Assembly (NCBI RefSeq): GCF_023221595.1
Contig: NZ_CP096563.1
Location: 1,966,501-2,030,500, forward strand
Source: Rhodococcus qingshengii JCM 15477
GTDB taxonomy: Bacteria; Actinomycetota; Actinomycetes; Mycobacteriales; Mycobacteriaceae
Direction of reading: 5' to 3'
Length of the DNA: 64,000 nucleotides
Shown here one piece after another: positions 24,201 to 35,400 of the stretch. The notes beneath the pieces were generated by a model. The model ran no database searches and was not told where the DNA came from. It was given only the letters and a program-made list of their open reading frames with translations. How positions within the stretch are numbered: position 1 is the first letter of the stretch; every line of letters starts with the position of its first letter. Position numbers and translations under genes: made by a program.

Positions 24201-26202
24201 GAGTGACATCGAAGGGCCGGTTCAGAAGATCGTCGCGGTCGACGAACTCCTTTCGCCTCTCGAGACGATTCAGGTAGACGACGAGGCCGCGGCGTTCAAT
24301 CGCGTCGTGGAGTTGGTGACGACCGGATTCGACGTAGCTCAGGACGTACCTGTACGCACTGGGTTGCTCGAGTTGGGCCCGGCAGACTTCATATTCGTCT
24401 TGGTCGCTCATCACATCGCCGCTGACGGTGAATCGATGGGACCTCTTGCCCGAGACATGATGGTTGCCTACGAGGCTCGCGTGCGCGGCACCGCGCCGTC
24501 GTGGACGCCGTTGACTGTTCAGTACGCGGACTTCGCGATCTGGCAGCGCGAAGTACTCGGTAGCGCCGGCGAGGTCGGCTCACAGGCTGCACGGCAACTC
24601 GACTTCTGGCGCCGGACGTTGGACGGTGTGTCGTCGACGCCCGGATTGCCTTCCGACCGTCAGCGACCCGCGCAGATGTCTGCACGTGCCGGTGTCTCGG
24701 AGTTCTCCGTCAACGCGGAGACGGCGGCGCGGCTCAACGAGATTGCGCGCGAACACAACGCCACATTGTTCATGGTTGTGCACGCTGCGCTTGCAGTTCT
24801 CATCGCACGGTTGAGTGGAAGCCGAGATTTCGCGATCGGAACGGTAGTGGCCGGGCGAGGTGAGCAGCAACTGGACGACATAGTCGGAATGTTCGTCAAC
24901 ACGCTTGCACTCAGGACCGCTCCGGATCTCGGAGCGGGATTCGGCGACTTGGTCTCGCTCGTCCGAAACGTCGATCTCGAGGCATTTGCGAACGGAGACA
25001 TCCCGTTCGAGGAAGTAACCGGCGTCGTGTCGGCGTCAGCGAGCGAGCTCTTCCAGGTTGCACTGTCGGTCGAACCGATGGCAGGAGCCGAGTTCAGTCT
25101 GCCGGATTTGAAGATCACGGCTGTCGAGGGTGTGGAGGCGACTGCAAAGTTCGACCTCCAACTCAATCTCAGTTCAGATCCGGTAACGGGAGGGTTGCTC
25201 GGCCATTTGGTTTTCGCTGCGGACCTTTTCGACCAAGCAACCGCCGACGCACATGTCGAGCGCTTCGTCCGCGTTCTAGATCGGGTCTCCTCGGATCCTT
25301 CACGTCCGATTGGTGACATCGAACTGCTCACCGACTCCGAACGAGCAGAAGTCCTCGGCTCCGTGGACACAACGCCACCCCCGGCAGTTGGCGCTTCGAC
25401 GGGCAGACTTGTGCCACAGCTATTGGCGAACTCCATAGAGGCTGATCCTGACGCCGTCGCAGTCGTGTGCGATGAAGAGGAAGTGACATACCACGAGGTC
25501 GATGCACGATCATCTCGCCTTGCGCGCCACCTCATCAGTCTTGGGATCGGCCCGGGCGACGCAGTTGCGATGACAGGGCTGCGTGGCATCGAACTGGTAG
25601 TAACGATCTGGGCGCTGTCCAAAGCAGGCGCGGCAGTACTCGTGGGAGCTACAACAGGCGCAGTGCGTACGCCTGGAAGAGGAACAAACCCGAGTGTGGC
25701 CTTGACGCTGACTTCGGGCAGTGCAGATTCTGATATTGCGCTGGATACGATCCTCGACCTGAACGAGTCCGATGTTGTCGAATTGGTGGCGTCGTATTCG
25801 AGTCGTTCCGTGAACTACGCGGACCGGGTTCGTCCGCTCAATGTGGACGACGTCGCGGTCGTGGTTACCGGATCAGCCTCTGACCAGATCACCCAGGGAG
25901 AGCTCGCGGCGAAGTTGGATGCCATGTCGCAAAAGCACGAGGTCGACTACGAATCGCGTTTGATGTACTTCGGTCCCGACGACGATGAAACCTCGGTTCT
26001 AACGATTCTGCTGGCAGGGGTAGTGGGTGGCGTCGTCCTTGTGTCCTCGGAAGATTCTCGAAATGCCGATGTGCACGGCCGCCTCGAGGAGGAGTGGGTT
26101 TCGCACGCGGTAGGTCAGACAGACGTCTTCACAGATGTCGTCGAAGGAGCTTTGCCTGATCTACGCCTGGCGTGTGATCCCGCGACGTGGACTCTGAGCT
26201 GA
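12295..26202 (+). CDS. Non-ribosomal peptide synthetase, four A domains (NRPS-2)
   Basis: This 4,635-residue protein starts at ATG 12295 behind GGAGGAA. Order: A-like head (12328-12610), A4-T4, C5-A5-T5, C6-A6-T6, C7-A7-T7, C8, and a degenerate A fragment (25400-26199) before TGA. Two specificity codes are textbook: A4 D-V-W-H-F-S-L-V-D-K (Ser) and A5 D-F-W-N-I-G-M-V-H-K (Thr). All four C domains keep HHxxxDG ([36 protein letters not shown]) and all four T domains keep GGNSL. There is no E domain or thioesterase, so the chain must pass to NRPS-3. The protein receives the chain from C4 of NRPS-1 and ends with C8, whose A partner opens NRPS-3. The C7 area shares long near-identical stretches with the C domains of NRPS-3, a sign of gene conversion. 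Confidence 0.97.
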   Translation: MSVGIPGPQSLTIEDLPKLVAAVAAVDPDRVALSHGGTEISYGRLNDELVTLDTAMGGALGADALVPVVVSTVLPELIGSEADGLGAVVDRLITDGTSIVEVASESDAHVTLAGLFDEQVERTPDALALDYAGTQLTYAQFDARANRLARELVAAGVGPDSLVGLAMRRSIDLLVSMYAIVKAGGAYVPLDPDHPADRLAYVLEIAKPTAVLTRTSDAVVLPHGTPTLDVDTLDLSGRAETTVTDADRLAPLRADNTAYVIFTSGSTGRPKGVAVSHRAIVANLQWRQTEYGFTADDVILQKTPFTFDVSVWEFFWPLQVGASLVIAEPDGHRDPVYVARTMIERGVTAVHFVPSMLAVFVAEPLVAQVKTLRYVFASGEALPARTAARLREVSSAGLHNLYGPTEAAVDVTYYETGEQDQVSVPIGAAVADTELLVLDDALRPSPSGVAGELYLAGIQLARGYVSRPDLTADRFVARPGATDGSRMYRTGDLVRWRGAGANRQLEYIGRTDFQVKLRGLRIELGEIEAALLDCEGVSQAVVIVHSDETIGDNLVAYIVAEGIDSENLTSSLGERLPDYMIPAMFVELDEFPLNASGKLDRKALPTPEFASKTVEYREPATPTEAGVVAIFADLLGQDRVGADDGFFELGGNSLLATRVVARINAEHGIAIDMRNFFDAPTAAELAVFIDEAKISEDRKAHVPLIPRERPELVPLSLAQQRMWFLNRFEPESAVDHIPVALRLSGALDVDALQGALEDLIERHEILRTVYPEVDGVGYQRLVDIAAVVPNLTPIRVDESAIVERVTDFVTPGFDVTTEVPIRAALFQFAADEFVLVFVVHHISGDGFSMGPLTKDIVSSYVSRTQGISHDLAPLPVQFADFALWQREVLGSEDDPDSLITRQVDYWRHALAGIPDQLDLPSDRPRPRVASNRGAGHTFTIEPDLHQALNRIALDNNASLFMVLHSAVAILLARLSGTSDIAIGTPVAGRGDQALDDLIGMFVNTLVLRTDVDVNMSFIDLIARVRDIDLDGFGNSDVPFERLVEVLNPSRSQSRNPLFQVMLSMQNLGQSTQSSLEVPGLIISGLDVDSATAKFDLQFTIWESDATAASGGLSVALVYATDLFDEASVKSFAGRLTVILEAIAADATVVVGDIDLLDAAERSDVLDSWMVPGVEVEPGTTLVSMFDARVVGEASSTAVVFEGRRLSFGELDEAANRLARKLIESGVGPESLVAVILPRSVELVVTLLAVVKAGGGYLPIDPTYPAERIAYTLGDARPVCVVAAGDVVDVEVPVLDVMALDLANYDGSPVSDGDRRSALRADDIAYVIYTSGSTGKPKGVAVSHRNVVELFANAQPRFGFDGSDVWTLFHSYAFDFSVWELWGPLLYGGTVVVVDYLTSRSPEQFRELVVRERVTVLNQTPSAFYQFAEADRMAGDSAGSLSLRHVIFGGEALDLSQLVRWYDRHDDSSPRLVNMYGITETTVHVSFSALDSVMVREASGSVIGRGLGGLSVFVLDDRLSPVPVGVRGEMYVAGGQLSRGYVGQPGLTAGRFVANPFGRSGSGDQMYRTGDIARWSVDGVLEYAGRSDSQIQLRGFRIELGEVEAALLRVPGVAGAVAVVRSDVALGDRLVGYVVPEAGMDLAASVVSTRVSEFLTGYMVPDAVVVLEELPLTVNGKLDRKALPEPVFEVREYRTPATDTELAVAGVFADVLGVERVGLDDDFFALGGNSLVATRLVARLGRALDTTIPVRVLFENSNVESLAAAISSHVSSGNIPALVAGPRPTTIPLSLAQQRMWFLSRFDPESAVNNIPIALRLSGQLNLSALQLAVSDVVDRHESLRTIYPEAGGQGQQVILPASEVSFDLTPVTLGGTRIEEALLTLALAGFDVTMSVPFRVQLFEVGADAFVLAFVMHHIAADGFSMRPLTRDVMVAYAARVSNGVPNWTPLEVQYADYALWQREVLGDEDDPNSLISAQLDHWRSVLRDSPEVLALPADRSRPVVASNRGATYRFSVSEELRSSLDSLARERNASLFMVMHSALAVLLARLSGTSDIVIGTPVAGRGEKALDDVIGMFVNTLVLRTPVDLASSFSALVSATRRTDLQALGNGDVPFERLVEVLDPTRSQAHHPLFQVALFFQNMSQDALELSGLEVSGLEFDAGIAKFDLQLTLAPRIEDTHESGMFAEFAYATDLFDESTIRGFADRFTRILEQVVVDPSITVGDIELLEEAERESLLIARNSTAHDVENSETLASLFDTRVALAPDAVAVVFDGQSLTYGELSERVNKLARKLIDNGVGPESLVALAMRRSLDLVVGMYAVIAAGGAYVPLDPDHPAERIGHILTTADPVCVLSTTRDAFVAPNGADVLLIDGVDLSSYSASVVSDADRRGRLHDVNAAYVIFTSGSTGKPKGVAVSHHAIVNQVLWMQDQYAIGPEDVYLQKTATTFDVSLWGYFTALLSGTRVVLASHDGHRDPAYLARLIEDHRVTLTDFVPSMLTVFATSVPEHALVSLRDVFVIGEALPVETVRAFAQVSSAGLHNVYGPTEAAVSITYYEVDGSESTGIPIGVPEWNSQVYVLDSRLQPVPVGVAGELYLAGDQLARGYVARPDLTSDRFVANPFVEASDTNGEINPGGSRMYRTGDLVWWNTAGELEYVGRTDFQVKFRGQRIELGEIESALLAHSTVAQCVVTVASTDMGDQLVAYVIAVPDSVIDVEVLRNALPESLPVYMIPNAIMVLDELPLNSSGKLDRKLLPEPVFEVAVFRAPVTPVEQIVASVFSAVLGVERVGLDDDFFALGGNSLIATRMAARLGQALDAQVPVRVLFEASSVELLAARMESEIGSGARAALTARVRPERVPLSLAQQRMWFLNRFDTLSSANNIPVAIRLSGLLDVAALDAAVSDVVVRHEILRTVYPEVDGVGFQEVLSADRVRLDLSPVVVSESDVVGAVTEFLSTGFDVAVEVPVRARLFAVSESEFVLAMVVHHISGDGVSMGPLTRDVMVAYEARSRGEVPGWAPLEVQYADYALWQRETLGSEDDAGSLISRQIGFWESALSGLPDQLDLPADRPRPAVASNRGAKHAFVIDAPEHHSLKKIARESNSSLFMVVHAALAVLLSRLSGTSDIAIGTPVAGRGEQVLDDLIGMFVNTLVLRTEVDSSESFSGLLGRVREGDLGAFAHVDLPFERLVEVLNPARSQARNPLFQVMLSFQNMEQSVLRLGDLTVAGIDANTVAAKFDLQLTMVEQFDEAGAPAGMAAQFTYATDLFDESTVAGFAGRFGRILAEITVDPSVRLGDIDVLTAAERSNLLSWSAGGRTALAGASLTAMFEEQVGRTPDSLAVECDGEALTYGQLDAYANVVAERLTAAGVGPDDVVALIVPRSVEWVVGMLAAWKAGAAYGPIDPSYPQDRIEAIIADTGARCAVSTTTLDLAVDVIVLDNIMRDSPMVERPTDRWRELGAGDRLGYVISTSGSTGRPKPTLVPMAGIENTVAWYRSELPETGGLLIASSPSFDLTQKNVWAALSSGRSVVLAPDGFDPDAIVARVGHGDVAVANMSPSAFEAVVDSDEDSALSVLDVVFLGGESIRLNRLGSLLSGGVRVVNSYGPTEASDVVSFHAVTAHDTVSVPIGAPVPNIDLFVLDRSLGLVPPGVIGELYVGGVGVGRGYGNRAALTAERFVANPFVVVGEHESGGGSRLYRTGDLVRWNGRGELEYIGRSDFQVKLRGQRIELGEIESALISHEAVADAVVVLHSDATFGDSLVGYVVGTAVDASEVLESARAVLPAYMVPSKVLVLDELPLNASGKLDRKALPSPVFEAAEFRAPVTAVQEIVASVFGDVLGVERVGLDDDFFALGGNSLIATRLAARLGQALDAQVPVRVLFENSTVEGLAAVAQKTAGSGARMELEARERPERLPLSLAQQRMWLINQMDPGSAAYNIPLALRLTGNLDVAALRQSLHDVLIRHESLRTSYPSDIEGPVQKIVAVDELLSPLETIQVDDEAAAFNRVVELVTTGFDVAQDVPVRTGLLELGPADFIFVLVAHHIAADGESMGPLARDMMVAYEARVRGTAPSWTPLTVQYADFAIWQREVLGSAGEVGSQAARQLDFWRRTLDGVSSTPGLPSDRQRPAQMSARAGVSEFSVNAETAARLNEIAREHNATLFMVVHAALAVLIARLSGSRDFAIGTVVAGRGEQQLDDIVGMFVNTLALRTAPDLGAGFGDLVSLVRNVDLEAFANGDIPFEEVTGVVSASASELFQVALSVEPMAGAEFSLPDLKITAVEGVEATAKFDLQLNLSSDPVTGGLLGHLVFAADLFDQATADAHVERFVRVLDRVSSDPSRPIGDIELLTDSERAEVLGSVDTTPPPAVGASTGRLVPQLLANSIEADPDAVAVVCDEEEVTYHEVDARSSRLARHLISLGIGPGDAVAMTGLRGIELVVTIWALSKAGAAVLVGATTGAVRTPGRGTNPSVALTLTSGSADSDIALDTILDLNESDVVELVASYSSRSVNYADRVRPLNVDDVAVVVTGSASDQITQGELAAKLDAMSQKHEVDYESRLMYFGPDDDETSVLTILLAGVVGGVVLVSSEDSRNADVHGRLEEEWVSHAVGQTDVFTDVVEGALPDLRLACDPATWTLS
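12328..12610 (+). other. A-domain-like N-terminal head of NRPS-2 (possible docking element)
   Basis: About 90 residues precede the true A4 domain, which begins near 12628 ([15 protein letters not shown]). They mirror the tail of NRPS-1 and include an A-domain start-like piece ([11 protein letters not shown]...ISYGRL). A complete A domain follows, so this head is redundant for catalysis. Confidence 0.6.
12628..14375 (+). other. A4-T4 of split module 4, serine-specific
   Basis: [42 protein letters not shown] and GKLDRK are all present. The ten-residue code D-V-W-H-F-S-L-V-D-K is the classical Ser code. T4 has GGNSLLATR. Confidence 0.92.
14425..17600 (+). other. NRPS module 5: C5-A5-T5, threonine-specific
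   Basis: A5 gives D-F-W-N-I-G-M-V-H-K, the classical Thr code, with the YGITETT variant of motif A5 often seen in Thr domains. C5 has HHISGDGFS. Confidence 0.92.
17653..20800 (+). other. NRPS module 6: C6-A6-T6
   Basis: A6 gives D-V-W-D-F-I-V-V-S-K. It differs at one position (V for L) from the code shared by A9, A10, A11 and A14, so the same substrate is likely. I cannot name that substrate. Confidence 0.88.
20860..23960 (+). other. NRPS module 7: C7-A7-T7 with an atypical A domain
   Basis: A7 gives D-L-K-N-F-G-S-D-V-K. Its A3 motif reads [12 protein letters not shown], with Pro replacing the usual Gly after the Lys, and its A4 region is FDLTQKNVW. It is a clearly different A-domain lineage from its neighbours. 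Substrate unassigned. Confidence 0.85.
24020..26199 (+). other. C8 of split module 8, followed by a degenerate A domain
   Basis: C8 keeps HHIAADGES. It is followed by about 265 residues that start like an A domain ([20 protein letters not shown]). The A3 motif has decayed to [10 protein letters not shown], and A4 onward and the T domain are lost. The fragment cannot adenylate; the working partner A8-T8 begins NRPS-3. Confidence 0.82.
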
Positions 26203-26474
26203 CGCCGCCGTTCTCGAAGTAGATAGACGCCCTTATCCCGAACAGTCCGATGATGTCCACTCCTCGACAGCTGTAACAATGGTTCGGTGTGTCCGATCAA
26301 CTACTGGGGTCATACCGGGACGTCGAACTCGATTTGCCCAGGTCAAGGGTAGAACCTCGGAAGTGATCGGATTCCCGCGAATACCGATCGAACTGCAGTA
26401 CCAAAGCGAAGGTGAAATGTCTTGACGCAGCACGAGCTCCTCCATCACGCCGTTCGAGCGCAGGTCGTGGCCGC
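26203..26474 (+). promoter_or_regulatory. Intergenic region before NRPS-3
   Basis: About 270 bp separate NRPS-2 from the preferred ATG of NRPS-3. I see no clear sigma-A promoter pair and no terminator. The segment contains a purine-rich GAAGGTGA (26408-26415) and a short frame TTG 26422 to TGA 26478 whose stop overlaps the NRPS-3 ATG. Confidence 0.4.
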
Positions 26475-29400
26475 ATGAGCGCCGATGGTGTGACGCCGGA
26501 TACCTCTGCTACCCGCAAGAGTCGACGGGAGCGGCCCACTCGCACTCGCCGAGCGAGGACACTGTTGCTGCCCCAGTTGCTGGCGGCGGCCGTCGAGTTG
26601 GATCCTTCGAGGGAAGCGTTGCGATTCGAGGGGCACTCACTTTCCTACGCCGAATTGGATGCGCGGTCGTCTCGCCTGGCTCGTATGTTGATCGCCGGCG
26701 GTGTAGGTCCGGAGGACAGGGTTGCCGTGTCCATCCCGCGGTCGATCGAATCAGTGCTGGCAGTGTGGGCAGTCGCGAAGACCGGTGCAGCTTTTGTGCC
26801 CGTGGATCCGAACTATCCGTCTGACCGTGTTGCGTACATGATTGAGGATTCGGGTGTCTCGATCGGCTTGACCGTCGGCGAATTAGGTATTGATTTGCCA
26901 TCGTCTGTGAGGTGGATCGCGATCGATTCTCTCGAGACGACGCAGGCATCGGAAGCGATGTCCGGCGAACCGGTGGCGTATTCGGACCGTGTTCGCACTC
27001 TGCGAACCGAACACCCTGCATACGTTATCTACACCTCAGGGTCGACTGGACGTCCGAAAGGTGTTGTTGTCACGCACGCAGGCCTGGGCAATTTGCTGAG
27101 TGAACAGGCTGAGCGACTTGGTGCCACAGCCCAATCGAGGGTTCTGCATTTCGCCACCCCCAGCTTCGATACTTCGCTCTTCGAGCTGTTGCTTACCATT
27201 GGTTCCGGCGCGACGATGGTTATCGTTCCGACGACCGTTTACGGTGGTGACGAGCTCGCGGAACTATTGAAAACCGAATGCGTCACGCATGTGGTGGGAA
27301 CCCCGTCAATGTTGGCCTCTGTCGATCCCTCGGGGTTGGATTCCATCGTCACCGCTGTAGTCGGTGGCGAGGTATGCCCACCTGAGCTTGTTGCACGGTG
27401 GGGACGGGACAGGGCCTTCTACAACGGATACGGCCCAACCGAGACGACTATTGTCACCAACATCAGCCCGAAACTGGCACCAGGTGACCGCGTGACAATT
27501 GGTGGACCTGTTCGCGGGGCTTCCGCCCTGGTTCTGGACTCACGGCTACAGCCAGTCCCAGTCGGGTCGACAGGTGAGCTGTATCTTGCCGGGCCTCAGG
27601 TTGCGCGCGGATATCACAATCTGACGGGTATGACTGCCGACCGTTTCATCGCGAATCCGTTTGGAGCGCAGGGCGAACGAATGTACCGCAGTGGTGACCT
27701 CGTACGCTGGGTCATCGCAGATGGGGGTGCACGGGACCTCGAATACGTCGGGCGATCCGACTCCCAAGTGAAGATCCGAGGCTTCCGAGTCGAGCTCGGA
27801 GAGATCGACGCAGTTCTTGCATCCCATCGGGCGGTCGACTTCGTTGCAACCCTCGCTCGCAAGCTCGACAATGGGGAGCAGGCTCTGGTGGCATACGTGC
27901 TGCCACGAGCGGCAGCTGAGGTAGACATCACGGAACTGCTCGACGTCTGCAGACAAGAATTGCCTAGGCATATGGTGCCTGCCTCTGTCGTTCTCATCAG
28001 TGAAATTCCGTTGACACCCGTGGGCAAGTTGGATGCTTCCGCGTTGCCGGAGCCGCATTTCGAGTCTCGTCCATTCCGTGTTCCTTCCACTGAGGATGAA
28101 ATCCAGATCGCCACGGTGTTTGGTGAACTGCTCGGGCTGGAGCAGGTCGGAGCGGATGACGACTTCTTCGAGCTTGGAGGCAATTCGCTTGTCGCAGCGA
28201 AGTTGGTAGCACGGTTGAGTGCTGTCTTCGACGTGCGGGTACAAGTCAAGACGTTGTTCGAGTCTTCGACCGTGTCGTCGCTTGCCTCTGCGCTCGCAGC
28301 TTCCACTGGGCGTGCTCGTGTGGCGTTGACGGCTCGGGTGCGTCCGGAGCGGGTGCCGTTGTCGTTGGCGCAGCAGCGGATGTGGTTTTTGTCGCGGTTT
28401 GATGCTGTGTCGGGTGTGAACAATATTCCGATTGTGTTGCGTTTGTCTGGTGTGGTGGATGTTGCGGCGTTGGGTGCTGCTGTGTCGGATGTTGTTGCGC
28501 GGCATGAGATTTTGCGGACGGTGTATCCGGAGTTCGAGGGGGTCGGGTTCCAGCAGGTTCTTCCGGTGGGTGGGTTCGCTGTGGATATTTCTGCGGTGCC
28601 GACCGATGAGGCTGATTTGTTGGGTGTGTTGGCGCCGGTGGTGACTGAGGGGTTTGATGTCACTTCTGAGGTGCCGTTGCGGGTTCGTTTGTTCCAGACG
28701 GGTTCGTCGGAGTTTGTGTTGGCGTTGGTGGTTCACCATATTGCTGCTGATGGTGTGTCGATGGGGCCGTTGGTGCGTGATGTGTCGATGGCGTATGTGG
28801 CGCGTGCGGGTGGACAGGTTCCGGGGTGGGCGCCGCTCGAGGTGCAGTATGCGGATTACGCGTTGTGGCAGCGTGAGGTGTTGGGGTCCGAGGGTGATCC
28901 GTCGTCGTTGATGTCTGAGCAGTTGGGGTATTGGACGTCGGTGTTGGAGGGGTTGCCGGAGCGGATCGAGTTGCCGGCGGATCGTTCGCGGCCGTTGGTT
29001 GCGTCCAATCGTGGTGCTAGTTACCAGTTCTCGGTTGATGTGCGGTTGCATCTGGCGCTCGAGCAGTTGGCGCTTGATCGTGGTGTGTCGTTGTTCATGG
29101 TGGTGCATGCGGCGTTGGCGGTGGTGTTGGCGCGGTTGAGTGGTAGTGATGACGTTGTGGTGGGCTCGCCGATCGCTGGGCGGGGCGAGCCGGAGCTTGA
29201 TGATTTGATCGGGATGTTCGTCAATACGTTGGTGTTGCGGACGGAGGTGGATTCTTCGGAGTCGTTCTCGGAGTTGTTGGGTCGGGTTCGTGAGGTCGAT
29301 CTGGGGGCGTTCGGCAACGAGGATGTTCCGTTCGAGCGGTTGGTGGAGGTGCTTGATCCGGCGCGGTCGCAGGCTCATCATCCGTTGTTCCAGGTTGCGT

Positions 29401-32400
29401 TGTTCTTCCAGAACATGGCGCAGAGTGTCTTGGAACTGCCGGGACTGTCGATTGCCGGTTTCGACGCGGGTGTGGAGATCGCGAAGTTCGATCTGCAGTT
29501 GACGGTGTCACCGTTGGAGGAGGACGGCGTCGGTGTGGGGATGCCGATGTCGTTGACGTATGCGACGGATTTGTTCGACGAGTCGACGGTTGTCTCGTTT
29601 GCGGAGCGGTTGGTTCGGGTTCTGGAAGCGATGGTGGCGGAGCCTGATTCGGTTGTCGGGGATGTGGAGTTGCTCGGTGAGGACGAGCGTTCGCAGGTGT
29701 TGGTGGCGGTCAATGACACTGTTCACGAGTTGACTGTTGGTGCTTTGTTGCTCGATGGGTTTGTTGCGCAGGTGGCGGCGTCTCCGGATGCGGTGGCGGT
29801 GGTGTTCGAGGGGCAGTCTCTGTCGTATGCGGAGTTCGGGTCTCGGGTGAATCGTCTTGCGCGGTATTTGGTTTCGGTGGGTGTGGGGCCGGAGTCGTTG
29901 GTGGCGTTGGCGATGCGTCGGTCGGTTGATCTTGTTGTGGGTATGTATGCGGTGGTTGCTGCGGGTGGGGCGTATGTGCCGTTGGATCCGGATCATCCGG
30001 TCGAGCGCAATGGTCATATTCTCGGGACTGCGGCGCCGGTGTGTGTGTTGTCCACTGCTGGTGACGGTGTGGTGTTGCCGGGTGAGTTCGATGTGGTGTT
30101 GATTGACGAGTTGGATGTGTCCGGGTTCTCGGATGCGCCGGTGTTGGATGTGGATCGTGTTGCGCCGCTTCGGGTTTCGAATGCTGCGTATGTGATTTTC
30201 ACGTCGGGGTCGACGGGGAAGCCGAAGGGTGTGGCGGTTTCGCATGAGGCGATCGTCAATCAGATGGCGTGGATGCAGGGTCAGTATGTTCTGACTGGGT
30301 CGGATGTGTATTTGCAGAAGACTGCGACGACGTTCGATGTGTCGTTGTGGGGGTTCTTCTTGCCGTTGGCGGTGGGTGCTCGGTTGGTGGTGGCCACGCA
30401 TGACGGTCATCGGGATCCGGGGTATTTGGCGTCGGTGATCGCTGATCAGGGTGTGACGGTGACGGACTTCGTGCCGACGATGTTGTCGGTGTTCGCGGGT
30501 GCGGTGTCTGCGGAGTTGTTGGGTTCGTTGCGTGATGTGTTCGTCATCGGTGAGGCGTTGCCGGCGCAGGCGGTGCGTGATTTCGGTGTGGTGTCGGGTG
30601 CGCGGGTTCACAACTTGTATGGCCCGACCGAGGCTGCGGTGTCGATCACGTTCGCGGATGTGACGGGCGCCGTCGATGGTGGTGTGGTTTCTATTGGTGT
30701 GCCGCAGTGGAATTCGCAGGTTTTCGCGTTGGATTCGCGGTTGCGTCCGGTGCCGGTGGGTGTTGCGGGTGAGTTGTATCTTGCGGGTGATCAGTTGGCT
30801 CGTGGGTATGTTTCTCGTCCGGATTTGTCGGCGGATCGGTTCGTGGCGAATCCGTTCGGTGGGGTGGGTTCGCGGATGTATCGCACGGGGGACTTGGTGC
30901 GGTGGGGTGTGTCGGGTGAGCTCGAGTACATCGGTCGTACCGATTTTCAGGTGAAGTTCCGTGGTCAGCGGATCGAGTTGGGGGAGATCGAGTCGGCGTT
31001 GGTGGCCGATGTGTCGGTGTCTGTGTCGTCGGTGGCTGTGGTGTCGACGGTGACCGGTGATCAGTTGGTGGGGTATGTGGTGCCGGCGTCGGGTGCGGTG
31101 GTTGATACTGCGGCACTGGTGGATTCGTTGGGTGTGGTGTTGCCGTCGTATATGGTGCCGTCGCAGTTTGTGGTGTTGGATGCGTTTCCGCTCAATGCTT
31201 CGGGGAAGTTGGATCGGAAGTTGTTGCCGGAGCCGGTGTTCGAGGTTGCGGTGTTTAGGGCTCCGGTGACGGCGGTGGAGGAGATCGTTGCGTCGGTGTT
31301 TGCCGAGGTGTTGGGTGTCGAGCGCGTCGGGTTGGATGACGATTTCTTTGCGCTGGGTGGTAATTCGTTGATTGCGACTCGGGTGGCGGCTCGGTTGGGG
31401 CAGGCGCTCGATGCGCAGGTTCCGGTGCGGGTGTTGTTCGAGGCGTCGTCGGTGGAGTTGTTGGCTGCGCGGGTGGAGTCGGAGATCGGTTCGGGTGCGC
31501 GGGCGGCGTTGACGGCTCGGGTGCGTCCGGAGCGGGTGCCGTTGTCGTTGGCGCAGCAGCGGATGTGGTTCTTGAACCGTTTCGATACGTTGTCGTCGGC
31601 GAACAATATTCCGGTGGCGATTCGGTTGTCGGGGTTGTTGGATGTGGCGGCTCTGCAGGCTGCGGTGTCGGATGTTGTTGTGCGGCATGAGATTTTGCGG
31701 ACGGTGTATCCGGAGGTCGACGGTGTCGGGTTCCAGGAGGTGTTGTCTGCGGATCGGGTGCGGTTGGATGTGTCGCCGGTTGTGGTGTCGGAGTCCGATG
31801 TCGTTGGTGCGGTGACGGAGTTCTTGTCGGCTGGTTTCGATGTGGCGGTGGAGGTTCCGGTTCGGGCGCGGTTGTTCGCGGTGTCGGAGTCGGAGTTCGT
31901 GTTGGCGTTGGTGGTTCATCACATCAGTGGTGATGGTGTGTCGATGGGGCCGTTGACGCGTGATGTGATGGTGGCGTACGAGGCTCGTTCTCGGGGTGAG
32001 GTGCCGGGGTGGGCGCCGCTCGAGGTGCAGTATGCGGATTACGCGTTGTGGCAGCGTGAGGTGTTGGGGTCCGAGGATGATCCGTCGTCGTTGATTTCGC
32101 GTCAGGTCGGGTTCTGGGAGTCGGCGTTGGCGGGGTTGCCGGATCAGTTGGATTTGCCGGCGGATCGTCCGCGGCCTGTGGTGGCGTCCAATCGTGGGGC
32201 GGATCATTCGTTCGTGGTGGGTGCGGATGTGCATGCTGGTTTGAATGATGTTGCTCGTGAGTCGAATTCGTCGTTGTTCATGGTGGTGCATGCGGCGTTG
32301 GCGGTGTTGTTGTCGCGGTTGTCGGGGACGTCCGATATTGCGATCGGTACTCCGGTGGCGGGTCGTGGTGAGCAGGTTCTCGATGATTTGATCGGGATGT

Positions 32401-35400
32401 TCGTCAATACGTTGGTGTTGCGGACGGAGGTGGATTCTTCGGAGAGTTTCGTCGATCTGCTCGCAGGTGTGCGGGAGGCTGATCTTCAGGCGTTTGCGCA
32501 TGCGGATGTTCCGTTCGAGCGGTTGGTGGAGGTGCTCAATCCGGCGCGGTCGCAGGCTCGGAGTCCGTTGTTCCAGGTGATGTTGGCGTTCCAGAACATG
32601 GAGCAGTCGGCGTTGCAGTTGGGTGATCTGCGGGTTGCGGGGGTCGATGCCACTGCGGTGGCGGCGAAGTTCGACCTGTCCTTGACGGTGGTGGAGCAGT
32701 TCGACGAGGCGGGTGCTCCGGCGGGGATGGCGGCGCAGTTCACGTATGCGACGGATCTGTTCGACGAGTCGACGGTGGCAGGCTTTGCCGACAGGTTCGG
32801 ACGGATCCTTGGTGCCGTCGTTGCTGATCAGTCGGCCGTTTTGGGTGACATAGACATTTTGGATTCTGTTGAGCGTTCGTTGGTGCTCGAGGGGTGGAAT
32901 GACACTGTTCACGAGTTGACTGTTGGTGCTTTGTTGCTCGACGGGTTTGTTGCGCAGGTGGCGGCGTCTCCGGATGCGGTGGCGGTGGTGTTCGAGGGGC
33001 AGTCTCTGTCGTATGCGGAGTTCGGGTCTCGGGTGAATCGCCTTGCGCGGTATTTGGTTTCGGTGGGTGTGGGGCCGGAGTCGTTGGTGGCGTTGGCGAT
33101 GCGTCGGTCGGTTGATCTTGTTGTGGGTATGTATGCGGTGGTTGCTGCGGGTGGGGCGTATGTGCCGTTGGATCCGGATCATCCGGTCGAGCGCAATGGT
33201 CATATTCTCGGGACTGCGGCGCCGGTGTGTGTGTTGTCCACTGCTGGTGACGGTGTGGTGTTGCCGGGTGAGTTCGATGTGGTGTTGATTGACGAGTTGG
33301 ATGTGTCCGGGTTCTCGGATGCGCCGGTGTTGGATGTGGATCGTGTTGCGCCGCTTCGGGTTTCGAATGCTGCGTATGTGATTTTCACGTCGGGGTCGAC
33401 GGGGAAGCCGAAGGGTGTGGCGGTTTCGCATGAGGCGATCGTCAATCAGATGGCGTGGATGCAGGGTCAGTATGTTCTGACTGGGTCGGATGTGTATTTG
33501 CAGAAGACTGCGACGACGTTCGATGTGTCGTTGTGGGGGTTCTTCTTGCCGTTGGCGGTGGGTGCTCGGTTGGTGGTGGCCACGCATGACGGTCATCGGG
33601 ATCCGGGGTATTTGGCGTCGGTGATCGCTGATCAGGGTGTGACGGTGACGGACTTCGTGCCGACGATGTTGTCGGTGTTCGCGGGTGCGGTGTCTGCGGA
33701 GTTGTTGGGTTCGTTGCGTGATGTGTTCGTCATCGGTGAGGCGTTGCCGGCGCAGGCGGTGCGTGATTTCGGTGTGGTGTCGGGTGCGCGGGTTCACAAC
33801 TTGTATGGCCCGACCGAGGCTGCGGTGTCGATCACGTTCGCGGATGTGACGGGCGCCGTCGATGGTGGTGTGGTTTCTATTGGTGTGCCGCAGTGGAATT
33901 CGCAGGTTTTCGCGTTGGATTCGCGGTTGCGTCCGGTGCCGGTGGGTGTTGCGGGTGAGTTGTATCTTGCGGGTGATCAGTTGGCTCGTGGGTATGTTTC
34001 TCGTCCGGATTTGTCGGCGGATCGGTTCGTGGCGAATCCGTTCGGTGGGGTGGGTTCGCGGATGTATCGCACGGGGGACTTGGTGCGGTGGGGTGTGTCG
34101 GGTGAGCTCGAGTACATCGGTCGTACCGATTTTCAGGTGAAGTTCCGTGGTCAGCGGATCGAGTTGGGGGAGATCGAGTCGGCGTTGGTGGCCGATGTGT
34201 CGGTGTCTGTGTCGTCGGTGGCTGTGGTGTCGACGGTGACCGGTGATCAGTTGGTGGGGTATGTGGTGCCGGCGTCGGGTGCGGTGGTTGATACTGCGGC
34301 ACTGGTGGATTCGTTGGGTGTGGTGTTGCCGTCGTATATGGTGCCGTCGCAGTTTGTGGTGTTGGATGCGTTTCCGCTCAATGCTTCGGGGAAGTTGGAT
34401 CGGAAGTTGTTGCCGGAGCCGGTGTTCGAGGTTGCGGTGTTTAGGGCTCCGGTGACGGCGGTGGAGGAGATCGTTGCGTCGGTGTTTGCCGAGGTGTTGG
34501 GTGTCGAGCGCGTCGGGTTGGATGACGATTTCTTTGCGCTGGGTGGTAATTCGTTGATTGCGACTCGGGTGGCGGCTCGGTTGGGGCAGGCGCTCGATGC
34601 GCAGGTTCCGGTGCGGGTGTTGTTCGAGGCGTCGTCGGTGGAGTTGTTGGCTGCGCGGGTGGAGTCGGAGATCGGTTCGGGTGCGCGGGCGGCGTTGACG
34701 GCTCGGGTGCGTCCGGAGCGGGTGCCGTTGTCGTTGGCGCAGCAGCGGATGTGGTTTTTGTCGCGGTTTGATGCTGTGTCGGGTGTGAACAATATTCCGA
34801 TTGTGTTGCGTTTGTCTGGTGTGGTGGATGTTGCGGCGTTGGGTGCTGCTGTGTCGGATGTTGTTGCGCGGCATGAGATTTTGCGGACGGTGTATCCGGA
34901 GTTCGAGGGGGTCGGGTTCCAGCAGGTTCTTCCGGTGGGTGGGTTCGCTGTGGATATTTCTGCGGTGCCGACCGATGAGGCTGATTTGTTGGGTGTGTTG
35001 GCGCCGGTGGTGACTGAGGGGTTTGATGTCACTTCTGAGGTGCCGTTGCGGGTTCGTTTGTTCCAGACGGGTTCGTCGGAGTTTGTGTTGGCGTTGGTGG
35101 TTCACCATATTGCTGCTGATGGTGTGTCGATGGGGCCGTTGGTGCGTGATGTGTCGATGGCGTATGTGGCGCGTGCGGGTGGACAGGTTCCGGGGTGGGC
35201 GCCGCTCGAGGTGCAGTATGCGGATTACGCGTTGTGGCAGCGTGAGGTGTTGGGGTCCGAGGGTGATCCGTCGTCGTTGATGTCTGAGCAGTTGGGGTAT
35301 TGGACGTCGGTGTTGGAGGGGTTGCCGGAGCGGATCGAGTTGCCGGCGGATCGTTCGCGGCCGTTGGTTGCGTCCAATCGTGGTGCTAGTTACCAGTTCT

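Larger units (their letters stand above)
28322..34690 (+). repeat. 6,369-bp dimodule repeat, copy 1 (C9-A9-T9-C10-A10-T10)
   Basis: Equivalent positions recur 6,369 bp downstream. For example, the ATG in [12 protein letters not shown] is at 28380 and again at 34749. Every stretch I compared between the copies was identical. Within the unit, A9 and A10 are also near-identical to each other, while C9 (LSRFDAVSG) and C10 (LNRFDTLSS) are two different types. Confidence 0.9.
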
